Assembly (NCBI GenBank): GCA_016182605.1
Contig: JACPGE010000014.1
Location: 1 to 56,423 of the forward strand
Source of the DNA: Candidatus Hydrogenedentota bacterium
GTDB lineage: Bacteria > Hydrogenedentota > Hydrogenedentia > Hydrogenedentales > JAEUWI01
Reading direction: 5' to 3'
DNA: 56,423 nucleotides
The number at the start of each line of letters is the position of its first letter. The first letter of the stretch is position 1. Below, one piece after another: positions 33,717 through 43,331 of the stretch. A model generated the notes under the pieces. It was not told the DNA's origin and searched no databases. It saw nothing but the letters and a program-made list of their open reading frames with translations. Position numbers and translations under genes: made by a program.

Positions 33717-36398
33717 TCACGGTTCAGGTGGCGGCGTGACGCCCAAAGGACGGACCCCAAGCACCTGAACCACGCCATTGGCCAGTGCGCAGACCAACTC
33801 GCTGCGGCCGTCGCCGGTCAGGTCGGCAACGATCAACCGGTTCACACCAGCCCCAGTCTGAAAGGTCCAGAGCAGCCTGGGTGTTCCACCTGCATCGCCC
33901 AGGGCAAGGACGTTGCCGTGCGAGGTGCCGACTACAAATTCGAGTTGGCCGTCGCCATCCACATCGGCGGCAATGGTGTCGCTGCATGCCCCGCCGGTGG
34001 GGACTTCCCAACGGAGCTTACCGTCCAGCATGGAGACACAGGCGAAGGCGCCGTTCTGTCGGCCGAATCCCATCATCCAGGCGCCGTTTGCCAACGGCAC
34101 AAATCCCTCCTCCGCGCACCGGTTCTGTCCTGCGGGGGGCAGGCTGTACCAATGGGGTTGGCCATCGAGTGAGAGGGCGCCTTGAAAATAATGCCCGCCC
34201 GCCAGGGCCACCATCGGCTGGGTGCCAGGCGCGCCGTCGAGCACGGCGGGAAAGGTGTAGAGCCCCTGTGAGGGTTGGTTGAAGATCGTGGGCGGAAACA
34301 GGGGCCCCAGCAGCAAGTCGCCGGTGCGTCCCGAGGCCACGCAGTAGTAGTCCGGGTTGGTGAAGATCAGATCTTCCGCGCCGTCGCCGTCGAGATCGGC
34401 GGCCGATGCGTCGTTCATGGTGGGCGCCCAATAGCGTTCTGTTTCCGGGAGTTGGCCCTTCTCCCATTGCACGGCGCCGCTGAGCCCGTCAAGCACGAGG
34501 CTCCGTACGACTGGCGTTCCAGCGAACACGTATACGTCGGGCGTGGCTTTGCCGGTAAAGCGCCCGGTGCGGAGGTAGGCGGTGCGTGGCTGGGGCAGCC
34601 CGGTGCGATCGGGTGCGCCCAACTGCTGCCGCCACAAGACGCGCTGACCCAATGCGGGCGTCAGCGCTTCGATGATGGGCGTGTTCACGGGCGAGACGGC
34701 GATCGCGATCACTTCAGTATGGCCATCGCCATTGAGATCGGCCAGCGCAGGCTCCACGCTGCTGATCCATTCGCCCGCGGGTTGAAATGCGCCGTCCGCA
34801 AATTTCCACGCGCGCATACGGCTGCCATCGAAGGTGAGGAGTTCGTTTATGGTGTCCGAATCGAGATCGGCCGCGAGCAATGTGGGCGCAGGCGGCCCGG
34901 CGATCGCGGGCACATTCGCAAAGACCGGTGCGGCAGGCGGAGGGGGTGGCGTGAAGGGATGCATGCCCACGGCGCCCGCCTCTGTTCGCAGTTCAAAGAC
35001 GCCCGCGGCGGTGCGCACCAGCGGGAGCCGCTCTCCCGAAACCGGAAATAGCGTGGTGCCGCTGTTGCGGGAGACCGCCGCGCTTTGGGGCGTGGTGACT
35101 TTGAGTGCGGTGGCCCGCGCATCCGACCACAGCACCGCGGGCGCGGCATCGGGCGCGCAGCGGTACACCGTTGCGCCTTCAAGACGCTGATGCACGGGGT
35201 CGGCGCAGCGGTTGGCGAGAATCTCCGCGGCGCCATCGCCGTCCACATCGTGGAGGGCCGCAGCCACGGTGTCCTCCAGCGTGTGTTCTATTGCGCCGGA
35301 AACGGTATCGTAGATACGCGTCTTCCATCGCGCGTCGTTGTCACCGTTGAAAATGGAGACCACCACTTCTTGTTGTCCGTCGCCATCGACGTCTGCCCAG
35401 GCGGGCTCGGGCCAGGCTGTGGCGACCTTGCCGGTGGTGACACTTTCCGCCCAGCCGTGGGACCACGCTTTCTCCAGGGCGCCTGCGCGATTGAGGAGGA
35501 CTTCGTGGTGCTGCGAAAAATCCGCGATGCAGAGAAAATCGGTCCAGCCGTCGCTGTTGAGATCGGTAAAGGTGGTGAGGCCGTAGCTGCGCACGTTTGC
35601 GGGGGCCACGTCCCACTGCACGAAAGACTCCCGCGCGCCCGTCGCAGGATCGAGGATCCACATGCGGCTGTGGGTCTCCACCACGAGTTCCGTGACCCGA
35701 TCGTTATCCACATCGGCCCGAAGCAGACTGGGGAAGCAGGTGTACTGATCGAAGTCATAGCGCCAGCGCTGTTCCGGCACGCGCGTGCCCGGAGCAGCCG
35801 CGAACAGCGCAATGTACCCATTTTGTGCGTCGGGCGGGTAGCCCTGCATGATCACGATGATCTGGCGCGTGTTCTCGTTTGGAAGATAGGCGCCCAGGTA
35901 CAGGTACCACTGATAGGACATGGGATCCACATCGTATCGCCACAGCACCGCACCATCGGCAAGCGAGATCAGCACCGCGGCTCCATAGGGCTCCGCCGCA
36001 CGGCCTGCCTGCAAGAGCAGTTCCTCCACGCCGTCGCCATCCAGATCGGCCACGGCGGACAACTGCGTGAAATTGAGTCCTTCCGGGTGGGCGCTCCAGC
36101 GGGTGAGGCCGTGCTGATCGAAGCAATGCAGCGCTCCAGCCACAATGGCGACACCCCAATACCCGTCGCCTTCCGGGGCACGCACGGGGGTGAGCCCGGG
36201 CGCACTGCGGCCCAGATCGAGTTCGCCGAGCAGTGACGGCGCCTCGGTCATCGCGCCGGGCAACGGCTGCACCGCGGTAAGGTGACTGTTCTGCCGTGGC
36301 TCGGGCCAATCGCCGGGCGCGGCAAGGGCCCGCGCGCTGGCAATCAAGACGCCCAGGCACAGCATGCGCGCTGCTGCTTGCCTCCGTGCGGGCGGCAC
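33717..36398 (-). CDS. Exported FG-GAP/VCBS repeat protein
   Basis: A GTG at 36398, four bases after the stop of the DUF1501 gene, gives RRQAAARMLCLGVLIASARA, a signal peptide. The Shine-Dalgarno site is weak, and ATG at 36365 is an alternative. The 893-residue protein contains about ten Ca-binding FG-GAP/VCBS units, for example DLDGDGVEELLLQ, DVDNDRVTELVVE, DLNSDGWTDF, DVDGDGQQEVVVS, DLNGDGHTEVIA and DVDGDGQLEFVVG, spread over the whole chain as in integrin-like beta-propellers. It has no catalytic domain. It is probably an extracellular binding or scaffold protein made with the DUF1549 and DUF1501 proteins in one transcript. Confidence 0.9.
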   Translation of the reverse strand: MPPARRQAAARMLCLGVLIASARALAAPGDWPEPRQNSHLTAVQPLPGAMTEAPSLLGELDLGRSAPGLTPVRAPEGDGYWGVAIVAGALHCFDQHGLTRWSAHPEGLNFTQLSAVADLDGDGVEELLLQAGRAAEPYGAAVLISLADGAVLWRYDVDPMSYQWYLYLGAYLPNENTRQIIVIMQGYPPDAQNGYIALFAAAPGTRVPEQRWRYDFDQYTCFPSLLRADVDNDRVTELVVETHSRMWILDPATGARESFVQWDVAPANVRSYGLTTFTDLNSDGWTDFLCIADFSQHHEVLLNRAGALEKAWSHGWAESVTTGKVATAWPEPAWADVDGDGQQEVVVSIFNGDNDARWKTRIYDTVSGAIEHTLEDTVAAALHDVDGDGAAEILANRCADPVHQRLEGATVYRCAPDAAPAVLWSDARATALKVTTPQSAAVSRNSGTTLFPVSGERLPLVRTAAGVFELRTEAGAVGMHPFTPPPPPAAPVFANVPAIAGPPAPTLLAADLDSDTINELLTFDGSRMRAWKFADGAFQPAGEWISSVEPALADLNGDGHTEVIAIAVSPVNTPIIEALTPALGQRVLWRQQLGAPDRTGLPQPRTAYLRTGRFTGKATPDVYVFAGTPVVRSLVLDGLSGAVQWEKGQLPETERYWAPTMNDASAADLDGDGAEDLIFTNPDYYCVASGRTGDLLLGPLFPPTIFNQPSQGLYTFPAVLDGAPGTQPMVALAGGHYFQGALSLDGQPHWYSLPPAGQNRCAEEGFVPLANGAWMMGFGRQNGAFACVSMLDGKLRWEVPTGGACSDTIAADVDGDGQLEFVVGTSHGNVLALGDAGGTPRLLWTFQTGAGVNRLIVADLTGDGRSELVCALANGVVQVLGVRPLGVTPPPEP

Positions 36399-36402
36399 GC
36401 CG

Positions 36403-37839
36403 TTACGCCAGAATGTCGTGCACGACATTGCCGTGCACATCGGTAAGGCGGAAATCACGGCCCTGGAACGGGAAGGTCAGATGCAGGTGATCCATGCCGA
36501 GCAGGTGGAGAATGCTGGCTTGCAGATCGTGGACGTGGACGGGATTCTCCGCGACGCGGTACCCGAAATCGTCTGTGGCGCCGTAGTTGAAACCGCGCTT
36601 CACGCCGCCGCCCGCCATCCAGATCGTGAAGGCGTTGGGGTTGTGATCGCGGCCGAGGAATTTTGAGCCGTCTCGCTCTTCGTTCATCGCGGTGCGCCCA
36701 AATTCGCCACTCCAGACGACCAGCGTTTCCTCCAGCAGTCCGCGCTGTTGCAAGTCTCTTAGCAGGGCCGTGATGGGCCTGTCCGTGAGCCCGCACTTTT
36801 TCGGCAGTTGCGTCACGATGTCGTCTGAAGGGCCGGTGCCGTGCGTGTCCCAGCCCCAATCGAAAAGCTGTACGAAGCGCACGTTCTGTTCCACCAGCCT
36901 GCGCGCGAGTAGGCAATTGTTCGCGAAGCTCGACTCGCCGGGCGTAGCGCCATACCACGCGAGTGTTTCCGGGGATTCCTTGGAGATGTCCATCACTTCG
37001 GGCACGGAGACCTGCATGCGAAAGGCCAACTCGTATTGGGAAATGCGTGTGAGCGTTTCGGGGTCGCCCATGCTTTCGTATTGCGCTTCGTTGATGCGGT
37101 TGATCGCGTCCAGGCTGCGCCGCCGCAGGTCCCGGTCCATGCCTTTCGGATCGGAAACATAGAGCACGGGCTCGCCCTTGCTGCGGCACTGCACCCCTTG
37201 ATGGATCGTGGGCAGGAAGCCGCTGCCCCATACGCTCTTGCCTGCATCTGGCGTCTTGTCGCCGGAGACCATCACCACGAAGCCGGGAAGGTCCTGATTT
37301 TCCACGCCGAGGCCATAGGTCGCCCAGGAGCCCATGGAGGGCCTGCCCAGGCGCGCGGAGCCCGTATGCAGGAGCAACTGCGCCGGTGCATGGTTGAACT
37401 GCTCGGTGTACATGGAGCGAATAAAGGTCATCTCATCGGTCATGGTGGAGAGATGCGGCAAGAGATTGGAGAGGTAGGTTCCGGACTGGCCGTATTGCTT
37501 GAAACTGTGGGGGGAGCCCAGGATCTTGGGATGGCCCTTGATGAACGCGAAGCGCTCTTTCTCCATCATCTCATCGGGACAGAGTTTGCCGTTGAATTCG
37601 TTCAGTTTTGGCTTGTAGTCGAAGAGGTCCATCGGCGGCGGCGAACCGGCCATGTGCAGGTAGATCACCCGTTTCGCCTTGCCTGCGAAGTGAGAAGGCC
37701 GCGTGGCCAGCGGGTTCGCCGGTGTGGCCGCCTGCGCCACGCCGTTCAACGCGGCCCAGGCAATCGCGCCCACGCCCATCGTGGTGCCCAGAAAGTGGCG
37801 GCGGGTAAGCCCGTTCATGTGGTCGAACTTGGGATCCAC
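36403..37839 (-). CDS. DUF1501 protein (exported, alkaline-phosphatase-like fold)
   Basis: The 478-residue protein starts with a Tat-type leader (LTRRHFLGTTMGVGAIAW). The DUF1501 family signatures are clear: KRVIYLHMAGSPPPMDLFDY, SPHSFKQYGQSGTYLSNLLP, RLGRPSMGSWATYGLG, FDWGWDTHGTG and WSGEFGRTAMNEERDGSKFL followed by GRDHNPNAF. The His, Asp and Glu residues in the last motifs are those expected for a metal-dependent sulfatase/phosphatase-type site. In PVC bacteria DUF1501 nearly always follows a DUF1549/DUF1553 gene, as here (gap about 25 bases). The biochemical role is unproven, but the pair is tied to degradation of complex extracellular polymers. Confidence 0.95.
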   Translation of the reverse strand: MDPKFDHMNGLTRRHFLGTTMGVGAIAWAALNGVAQAATPANPLATRPSHFAGKAKRVIYLHMAGSPPPMDLFDYKPKLNEFNGKLCPDEMMEKERFAFIKGHPKILGSPHSFKQYGQSGTYLSNLLPHLSTMTDEMTFIRSMYTEQFNHAPAQLLLHTGSARLGRPSMGSWATYGLGVENQDLPGFVVMVSGDKTPDAGKSVWGSGFLPTIHQGVQCRSKGEPVLYVSDPKGMDRDLRRRSLDAINRINEAQYESMGDPETLTRISQYELAFRMQVSVPEVMDISKESPETLAWYGATPGESSFANNCLLARRLVEQNVRFVQLFDWGWDTHGTGPSDDIVTQLPKKCGLTDRPITALLRDLQQRGLLEETLVVWSGEFGRTAMNEERDGSKFLGRDHNPNAFTIWMAGGGVKRGFNYGATDDFGYRVAENPVHVHDLQASILHLLGMDHLHLTFPFQGRDFRLTDVHGNVVHDILA

Positions 37840-37863
37840 GGCAATATCCTTTCCTTGCCGCGC

Positions 37864-40806
37864 TCAGGTGCGCGTCAGGGTTTCATCGAGGTTGAACACG
37901 GCATTGCACACCACCGTCCACGCCGCAGCTTCTTCGGGGGAAATGCCCTCCGGCAACGGACCCACTGGGTCGGTGGCCATGGCCAGCGCGTCCTCGGGGC
38001 GTTCTTCGAAGTGGGCCTTTGCGTTTTCATACAACAATCCGAGTTCCTTCAATTCAATATCGGTGGCGTTGCGCGCCAGAACCGCGCGCACTATCTGGTG
38101 GATGGCGGCCGCTGCGCTTTCCGGCCTGGCCCCAATTACGCGGCGCGCCAGGGCCTGCGCTGCCTCCACATAGACCGGATCGTTCAGCGTCACCAGCGCC
38201 TGCAACGGCGTATTGGTCGCTATGCGGCGCACGGTGCAGATCTCCCGCGAGGGCGCATCGAAGGTCACCATGCTGGGATAGGGCGACGTGCGGCGCCAGT
38301 AGGTGTAGATGCCCCGGCGGTGGCGGTCTTCATTCGCGGGCGTCTCCCACGCTGCACCGCTGTAGACCACCTGCCACACACCCTCGGGCTGTGCGGGCAT
38401 GACCGATGGCCCATGCATCTTGGTCGAGAGCAGTCCGCTTGCGGCGAGCGCCTGATCGCGCACGGCCTCGGCCTCCAGACGGAAGCGCGGCCCGCGCGAA
38501 AAGAGCCGGTTATAGGGATCCACTTCGCGAAGCGCCGGCGTAACCGCCGCGGACTGACGGTATGCCGCAGACGTCACGATCATGCGGCACAACTCTTTCA
38601 TGCTCCAGCCGTGCTGCATGAACTCCACCGCCATCCAGTCGAGCAGCGCCTGATTCACCGGCGGACTGCCCTGAATCCCGAAGTCTTCGCTGGTTTCCAC
38701 GATGCCTGTGCCCCAGAATTTCTCCCAGTGCCGGTTGACGGCAACGCGTGCCGTGAGTGGATTGTCCATGCTCACGAGCCACTGCGCCAACCCAAGGCGG
38801 TTGCGGGGCGCGTCTGCGGGGAAGGGGTGAAATGCTGCGGGCACCCCTGCGGTCACCGCGTCGCCCGGACTGAGAAAGCTTCCCCGAACATGGATGTGGG
38901 TCTGGCGCTGTTGAGCAGCCGGTAATTCGGAGAGCACAGGAACGGTGGCCATGGTGGCGAGCAGCGATTTGCGTTCTTCATTAATCGCGGCCTGTTGTGC
39001 GCGCAGTTCCGTGAAGGGCGCGCCCGTGGCCTTGAAGTAGCTTTCGAGCGTGGCGGTGTCTTCTGCCGTGCGGTCGGCCGCCGTCTTTTCCGCGGCAGCC
39101 ACAATCGCCCGCGGCGCCGCAAGCGGCCCCAGGTTCACCAGCGCGGTGCGCCGGCTCTCCGTGTTGACCAGCTTCACCACCAAGTGATTGTCCCCGGCGT
39201 TGAACTGCACCGGCACTACATCTGCATTGCCGCGAACCCGGCGCACCTCGTTGCTCTCATAGATGACGGTGCCGTTGAGCCACACGCGGAAGGGGCCATT
39301 GGCTGCGAGTTGAATCGTGCGCGGCTGCGCCACGGTGCTGGTGAGACGCTGATAGAGCACGGCGCCCTGTCCCGCATCAAAAAGGCTGATAGTCGAATCC
39401 GCATCCAGCTCGGGCCGTGCCGCAAACTTGAGGCCGCCGTCGTAGGTCTTTGCGGGATCCACGTCCTGCTCGAAGGGATAGGCGGTGGTGTAGATGGCCT
39501 CGGGACTGTCGCCACGAATCGGGCCAATCGCCTGCCAGCCGCCTGAGCGCACTGCCGTGGCTTCCATGACTGCGAGTTCCCGCTCCAGCGCGGTGAAGGC
39601 CTCTTGCTCTTGCGCAAGCACCAGGCCCATCTTGTGGTCCAGCTCCGCCTGACGGCGCGATAGATGATCGAGCACCGCCTGTTGATCCGGCGCGGGGCAG
39701 GGCATCACGGGCGATTCGTCGTCGATATCCGCATCGGCGGTCTGGTTGAGGAAGGCGTAAAACTCGAAGTATTCCTTCTGAGAAATCGGATCGTACTTGT
39801 GGGTGTGGCACTGGGCGCAGGCCATGGTCATGCCCATCCACGCAGACATTGTCGTGTTCACGCGATCGACCACGGCGGCCGAGCGGAACTCTTCGTTGTC
39901 GGTGCCGCCTTCTGTGTTCGTCATGGTGTTGCGGTGGAAGGCCGTCGCAATGCGCTGATCCACTGTCGCATCCGGCAGCAAGTCACCCGCGAGCTGATCA
40001 ACGGTGAATTCGTCGAAGGGCAGGTCCGCGTTCAGGGCATCGATCACCCAATCGCGGTATTTCCAGATGACGCGTCCGTTATCCTTCTCGTAGCCCTGGG
40101 TGTCGGCATAGCGCGCAATGTCGAGCCACACCCTGGCCCAGCGTTCACCATAGCGGGGCGAGGCCAGCAGGACCTCCACGGCGCGCTCATAGGCCACCGC
40201 ACTCGTGTCGTTGAGGAACTGTTCCACCAGTTCCGGTGCGGGTGGCAGCCCCGTAAGATCGAGCGCCGCGCGCCGGATCAGGGTTTCCTTGGGCGCTTCT
40301 GGACTGGGCTTCAACCCGGCCTTGTCCAGACCCTCCAGCACGAAATAGTCCAGGCCGTTGCGGGGCCACAGGGGGTTGCTCACCGTGGGCAGGGCAGGCT
40401 GCACTGGGGGATTGAAGGACCAGTGCTTTTCGTATTGGGCACCTTCATCAACCCACTGTTTCAGGAGGGCGACTTCCCGGTCTGAAAGTGTGCGGCCCGT
40501 TTCGGGCGGTGGCATGCGCTCATCGGGATCCGCGCTGAGAACGCGCTGGATCAACATGCTCGCGGCGCTGTCCCCCGGAACGAGGGCGGGCGCGTGGCCT
40601 TCCTTTACGGCAAAGGCCGCTTCGGCACTGTCGAGACGGACATCGCCTTTGCGTGTTTTTTCGTCCGGGCCGTGGCACGCAAAACAATTCGCCGCCAGGA
40701 TCTTGCGCACATCCCGGTTGAAAGAGACGGGCTCTGTTGCCCAAGCCCACGCGGAAAAGGTGCTAACAAGCACGAAGGTTGAAAGCACGGTCATTTTTTT
40801 GTACAT
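37864..40806 (-). CDS. DUF1549/DUF1553 planctomycete-type cytochrome c protein
   Basis: Start [11 protein letters not shown] at 40806 gives a signal peptide ending near AWAWATE. The 980-residue protein begins with a PSCyt1 heme motif, C41-F-A-C44-H45, in [15 protein letters not shown], followed by [21 protein letters not shown]1549 is recognisable by [39 protein letters not shown] and [19 protein letters not shown] (a second CxxCH). A central carbohydrate-binding-like insert follows, then DUF1553 with [20 protein letters not shown] and [20 protein letters not shown]. It is the first gene of the three-gene unit with DUF1501 and the FG-GAP protein. Probably periplasmic or surface-bound, oxidising unknown polymer-derived substrates. 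Confidence 0.95.
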   Translation of the reverse strand: MYKKMTVLSTFVLVSTFSAWAWATEPVSFNRDVRKILAANCFACHGPDEKTRKGDVRLDSAEAAFAVKEGHAPALVPGDSAASMLIQRVLSADPDERMPPPETGRTLSDREVALLKQWVDEGAQYEKHWSFNPPVQPALPTVSNPLWPRNGLDYFVLEGLDKAGLKPSPEAPKETLIRRAALDLTGLPPAPELVEQFLNDTSAVAYERAVEVLLASPRYGERWARVWLDIARYADTQGYEKDNGRVIWKYRDWVIDALNADLPFDEFTVDQLAGDLLPDATVDQRIATAFHRNTMTNTEGGTDNEEFRSAAVVDRVNTTMSAWMGMTMACAQCHTHKYDPISQKEYFEFYAFLNQTADADIDDESPVMPCPAPDQQAVLDHLSRRQAELDHKMGLVLAQEQEAFTALERELAVMEATAVRSGGWQAIGPIRGDSPEAIYTTAYPFEQDVDPAKTYDGGLKFAARPELDADSTISLFDAGQGAVLYQRLTSTVAQPRTIQLAANGPFRVWLNGTVIYESNEVRRVRGNADVVPVQFNAGDNHLVVKLVNTESRRTALVNLGPLAAPRAIVAAAEKTAADRTAEDTATLESYFKATGAPFTELRAQQAAINEERKSLLATMATVPVLSELPAAQQRQTHIHVRGSFLSPGDAVTAGVPAAFHPFPADAPRNRLGLAQWLVSMDNPLTARVAVNRHWEKFWGTGIVETSEDFGIQGSPPVNQALLDWMAVEFMQHGWSMKELCRMIVTSAAYRQSAAVTPALREVDPYNRLFSRGPRFRLEAEAVRDQALAASGLLSTKMHGPSVMPAQPEGVWQVVYSGAAWETPANEDRHRRGIYTYWRRTSPYPSMVTFDAPSREICTVRRIATNTPLQALVTLNDPVYVEAAQALARRVIGARPESAAAAIHQIVRAVLARNATDIELKELGLLYENAKAHFEERPEDALAMATDPVGPLPEGISPEEAAAWTVVCNAVFNLDETLTRT

Positions 40807-40987
40807 CTTGCCTGTTCCGTTACGCCGAAGGGTCCTGATTTGCCGCCCGCTGCACAGCCAAGCGTCCTCAAGCAGCTTAAACCCCGCCGAAATCGAGGTC
40901 AAGTCGCGCCTGAGTTGGCGCCTTGCCAATGCACCCGGGTATTCGGCCTGAAATGCACACTAGAGTAGACCTAGCGAAAAGTGGGCG

Positions 40988-41077
40988 TTAATTTTTGGCC
41001 CGCTCCTTTATTCGCCTGGCCATTGCCCCGAGTGGCCACACGATTAAAGCTCCCGAATACCCGATACGCAATGGCAT
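40988..41077 (-). pseudogene. Remnant of a REP-associated tyrosine transposase (RAYT) gene
   Basis: On the minus strand ATG at 41077 reads MPLRIGYSGAL, matching the nearly invariant start of RAYT proteins (MPLRIEYPGALYHV). A one-base shift then gives RVATRGNGQ, matching the next RAYT motif HVTSRGNGQ. Sequence similarity ends soon after, so only about 80 bases of a frameshifted 5' end remain. It lies in the gene-free gap 40807-41248. Confidence 0.7.
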
Positions 41078-41141
41078 AGCCACAACAATGCCCCGGCAGC
41101 AACCCTTATTCGCCAGATTCGCTCGGGCTGGTATCCTTCTG

Positions 41142-41169
41142 AAGGCCTGACCCCATTGATTCTGGTATT
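41142..41169 (-). repeat. RAYT-associated upstream element
   Basis: Read on the minus strand this contains AATCAATGGGGTCAGGCCTT, a motif that, from memory, commonly precedes RAYT-type genes in many phyla. It lies about 65 bases before the remnant start codon, the expected position. Confidence 0.5.
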
Positions 41170-41248
41170 TGTATCGTATTTTGTCTTTCAAAGACTCTAT
41201 GCGGCCATTTCCCAAGGGCCAAACGGAGTGGGAGTCAGGCGAAGATGG

Positions 41249-42511
41249 TCATCGTACATCCGGGGCAGGCTTCCCGCTAAGTGCGTGCTTCACGGTATGC
41301 CAGTCTGCTGATTCAATGCCTAAGTTAAACGGGATGATTTTACCGGTAGCGACGAGGCAGTCCCATTGCCTCCTCACGGCACCCCGTGCGATCCTATTCA
41401 TCGAATCGGCGCTCGGATCAATGACGGCCATTCTTCTTAAACCCGATGAGTGCAGCCAGTCCAATAATCGAGTGTTTACAGCTTTGTCCCCAAAACTGTA
41501 TCCGCAGACTACAAGTGAATCAGTTTCCCGGAGATTCTGGTGAAACATCAGTTGAAGATCGGCAAATATTCCGTAGTTGTATTCGATAATTTTGTTGAAT
41601 GTACCCATTAGCATCAGGGGGCCCTTCACCACTTCCAGTGGATGGCGTTCACCACGTTCGTTTTTGGCATGGTAAATGTCGCCATTCAAAGCAATTCCTG
41701 TGCATTGACTTCCCCACATTGGTATTGAAGGCGAGAACGAAAACCAATTTACGGATCCATGAAGTTTGAAGAGTCGAACCCTGGCATTGGAATTGGGCAA
41801 TGAATCAGGATTCCAATGCATAACATCGCCTCTTAGATCAGTAAAGCCGTCACAATGTGGAACCCCAGAACTCGCAAGCAATTGCTCGATTACCATGTCA
41901 TGATTCAGGGTGTAAACGTCCATCAATGAGATTTCATCATCACATGCGGCTGTTATCAAAGGTGACACCACCGGTACTTGGTCAAGAGTTCTGCACAGTT
42001 CGTGCGCCACTACGTCACGGATATAGTTGCAAGTCTCGCTCAACAAAGTTGTAAGTCGCCAATTCTCATGAATCTCCCACGGTTCCCTCCGAAGAATTGC
42101 TTTAACTGTAGACATTGAGTTGAGTTTCTTGAATAACGCCATTACGGTCGGATTTTCATATTCAAAGTGATCGCTGTCCGAAAGCTGGCGGGCACAGTAA
42201 TACAGGTCTTCGTAGTTCGTTTCATGTCGACCAAACATCTCGTAGAATCCGGACGAGTCCTCTAGATCATGTTTGCCGCAGTGATAGTATTGGTCGATCT
42301 CATTTTTTAGCACAGCAAGCAGTGTCGCAATTCGCGGCACATCTTTTTCAGGCAATTCGTGAGTTTCGATCTTTCGATTGTCAAAACAATAAACTCCTGA
42401 TGTGTGACGGTTAAAATCTCTTCCAGCCAAAATGGTTTCCGTCAAACCCGACGTTGATGACATACCAACTGGAATAGATGTTCCAGCTCCGCATACAAAT
42501 CCGATTCGCAT
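41249..42511 (-). CDS. SIR2-like domain protein (possible NADase/defence effector)
   Basis: The start at MRIGFVCGAGTSIPVG (42511) is preceded by an AAGG site; the frame is open to 42583 without coding character. The 420-residue protein has the SIR2 NAD-binding pattern: GAGTS near the N-terminus, a TLNHDMVIEQLL segment in the position of the classic TxNxD, and RLFKLHGSVNW with the His expected to act in NAD cleavage. A late VCGYSFGDKAVNTRLLDWL strand-helix completes the Rossmann fold. SIR2-like proteins without zinc-binding cysteines are common NAD-depleting effectors in anti-phage systems. GC is lower than in the neighbours and a transposase relic lies directly downstream, indicating horizontal transfer. 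The defence role is inference. Confidence 0.8.
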   Translation of the reverse strand: MRIGFVCGAGTSIPVGMSSTSGLTETILAGRDFNRHTSGVYCFDNRKIETHELPEKDVPRIATLLAVLKNEIDQYYHCGKHDLEDSSGFYEMFGRHETNYEDLYYCARQLSDSDHFEYENPTVMALFKKLNSMSTVKAILRREPWEIHENWRLTTLLSETCNYIRDVVAHELCRTLDQVPVVSPLITAACDDEISLMDVYTLNHDMVIEQLLASSGVPHCDGFTDLRGDVMHWNPDSLPNSNARVRLFKLHGSVNWFSFSPSIPMWGSQCTGIALNGDIYHAKNERGERHPLEVVKGPLMLMGTFNKIIEYNYGIFADLQLMFHQNLRETDSLVVCGYSFGDKAVNTRLLDWLHSSGLRRMAVIDPSADSMNRIARGAVRRQWDCLVATGKIIPFNLGIESADWHTVKHALSGKPAPDVR

Positions 42512-42662
42512 TATTGCCTTACTTTTGGTTCGTTGAGCAGTTGACCTAGATCCAAATTGGCCGCGCCTACGGGGCTCTCTCACTTAAAGTGAAGTGATTT
42601 GCGGAGAGGAGCAACAACTAGTTTTGAAATTTGAAGATATGCAAATGCAAAGCCTAGGCACT

Positions 42663-43190
42663 CTAATTTGAAAACATGCAAACAGCCAACACAATAAGAA
42701 TTGCAGCGGCAGTGAAGCAGCCGCTCCCAGAGGGGGCCGTGTGGCCTCCCTTTCCATCAGGCGTAATCCTAAATTTTGGAAGTCCTTTCGCAGCAGCGTG
42801 AGATTGCCAGATTGCTTGGGCGTGTGCGGCGGCATGCCTCGATATTATTTCCTTGCGTCTTTGCGAACCAAGGGCTGGGGACAGGTCATGAGTCATCTGG
42901 CTTATCATTACGTCAAGGCGTTCTGGTTCTGCAAAAGGTAATGTTGCCGCCAACATGTTGCCACCGCATTCAATACATGGATTCGGCATAAGGGACTGGA
43001 TCATTACAGCATAGATTTGACACAGATCTTCAATATCAAAATGATACCTATCCAGAATGGCCTGGATGTGTTTGCCCTTGGATGCTTTGCGCACAAATTG
43101 GGCGACATGTTGCATTCCTCGAGGATCCGTTAGAGTTCCCCCGCGGCGAATGTATTCCAACAGAGGTTTTTCGTACATAGTTACAAACAT
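42663..43190 (-). CDS. Hypothetical tail-anchored protein upstream of the SIR2-like gene (175 aa)
   Basis: AAGGAGG about ten bases before the ATG at 43190 and a strong promoter at 43258-43230 support a real gene. The first 125 residues are soluble and helical (LLEYIRRGGTLTDPRGMQHV, HIQAILDRYHFDIEDLCQIY) with CIECGG as the only CxxC. A low-complexity linker follows, then a C-terminal membrane helix, CFTAAAILIVLAVCMF, ending the protein, so it would be anchored by its tail with the bulk in the cytoplasm. I do not recognise the family. It is 151 bases upstream of the SIR2-like gene on the same strand, and the two probably form one accessory unit. Confidence 0.7.
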   Translation of the reverse strand: MFVTMYEKPLLEYIRRGGTLTDPRGMQHVAQFVRKASKGKHIQAILDRYHFDIEDLCQIYAVMIQSLMPNPCIECGGNMLAATLPFAEPERLDVMISQMTHDLSPALGSQRRKEIISRHAAAHAQAIWQSHAAAKGLPKFRITPDGKGGHTAPSGSGCFTAAAILIVLAVCMFSN

Positions 43191-43229
43191 GTGAACTCTT
43201 CCTCCTTACGGGTTCTAGGGTTTGCAATT

Positions 43230-43258
43230 TATTTAGCGAGTCTGGGACTTACTGTCAA
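43230..43258 (-). promoter_or_regulatory. Strong sigma-70 promoter for the tail-anchored/SIR2 unit
   Basis: On the minus strand a perfect TTGACA (43258-43253), a 17-base spacer and TAAATA (43235-43230) lie 40 bases before the start codon at 43190. Confidence 0.7.
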
Positions 43259-43331
43259 TCCCCATAAAAACGGGGATCGAGAGCACGCGCGTGGGCAATG
43301 CAATGGACCATTGAATTCAAGCACCACTCCT

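Noticed and set aside
37036-38925. A 629-codon plus-strand frame antisense to the DUF1501 and DUF1549 genes
   Set aside because: High GC keeps the antisense frame open; the opposite strand codes for recognised families over the whole length and this product is Arg/His/Gly-rich.
40988-41215. A 75-codon minus-strand frame as an intact gene
   Set aside because: It joins the upstream RAYT element with a frameshifted RAYT start; it is better explained as a transposase relic.
42591-42608. Short palindrome TCACTTAAAGTGAAGTGA upstream of the SIR2-like gene as an operator
   Set aside because: The arms are only six bases, it is far from the mapped promoter and there is no second copy.
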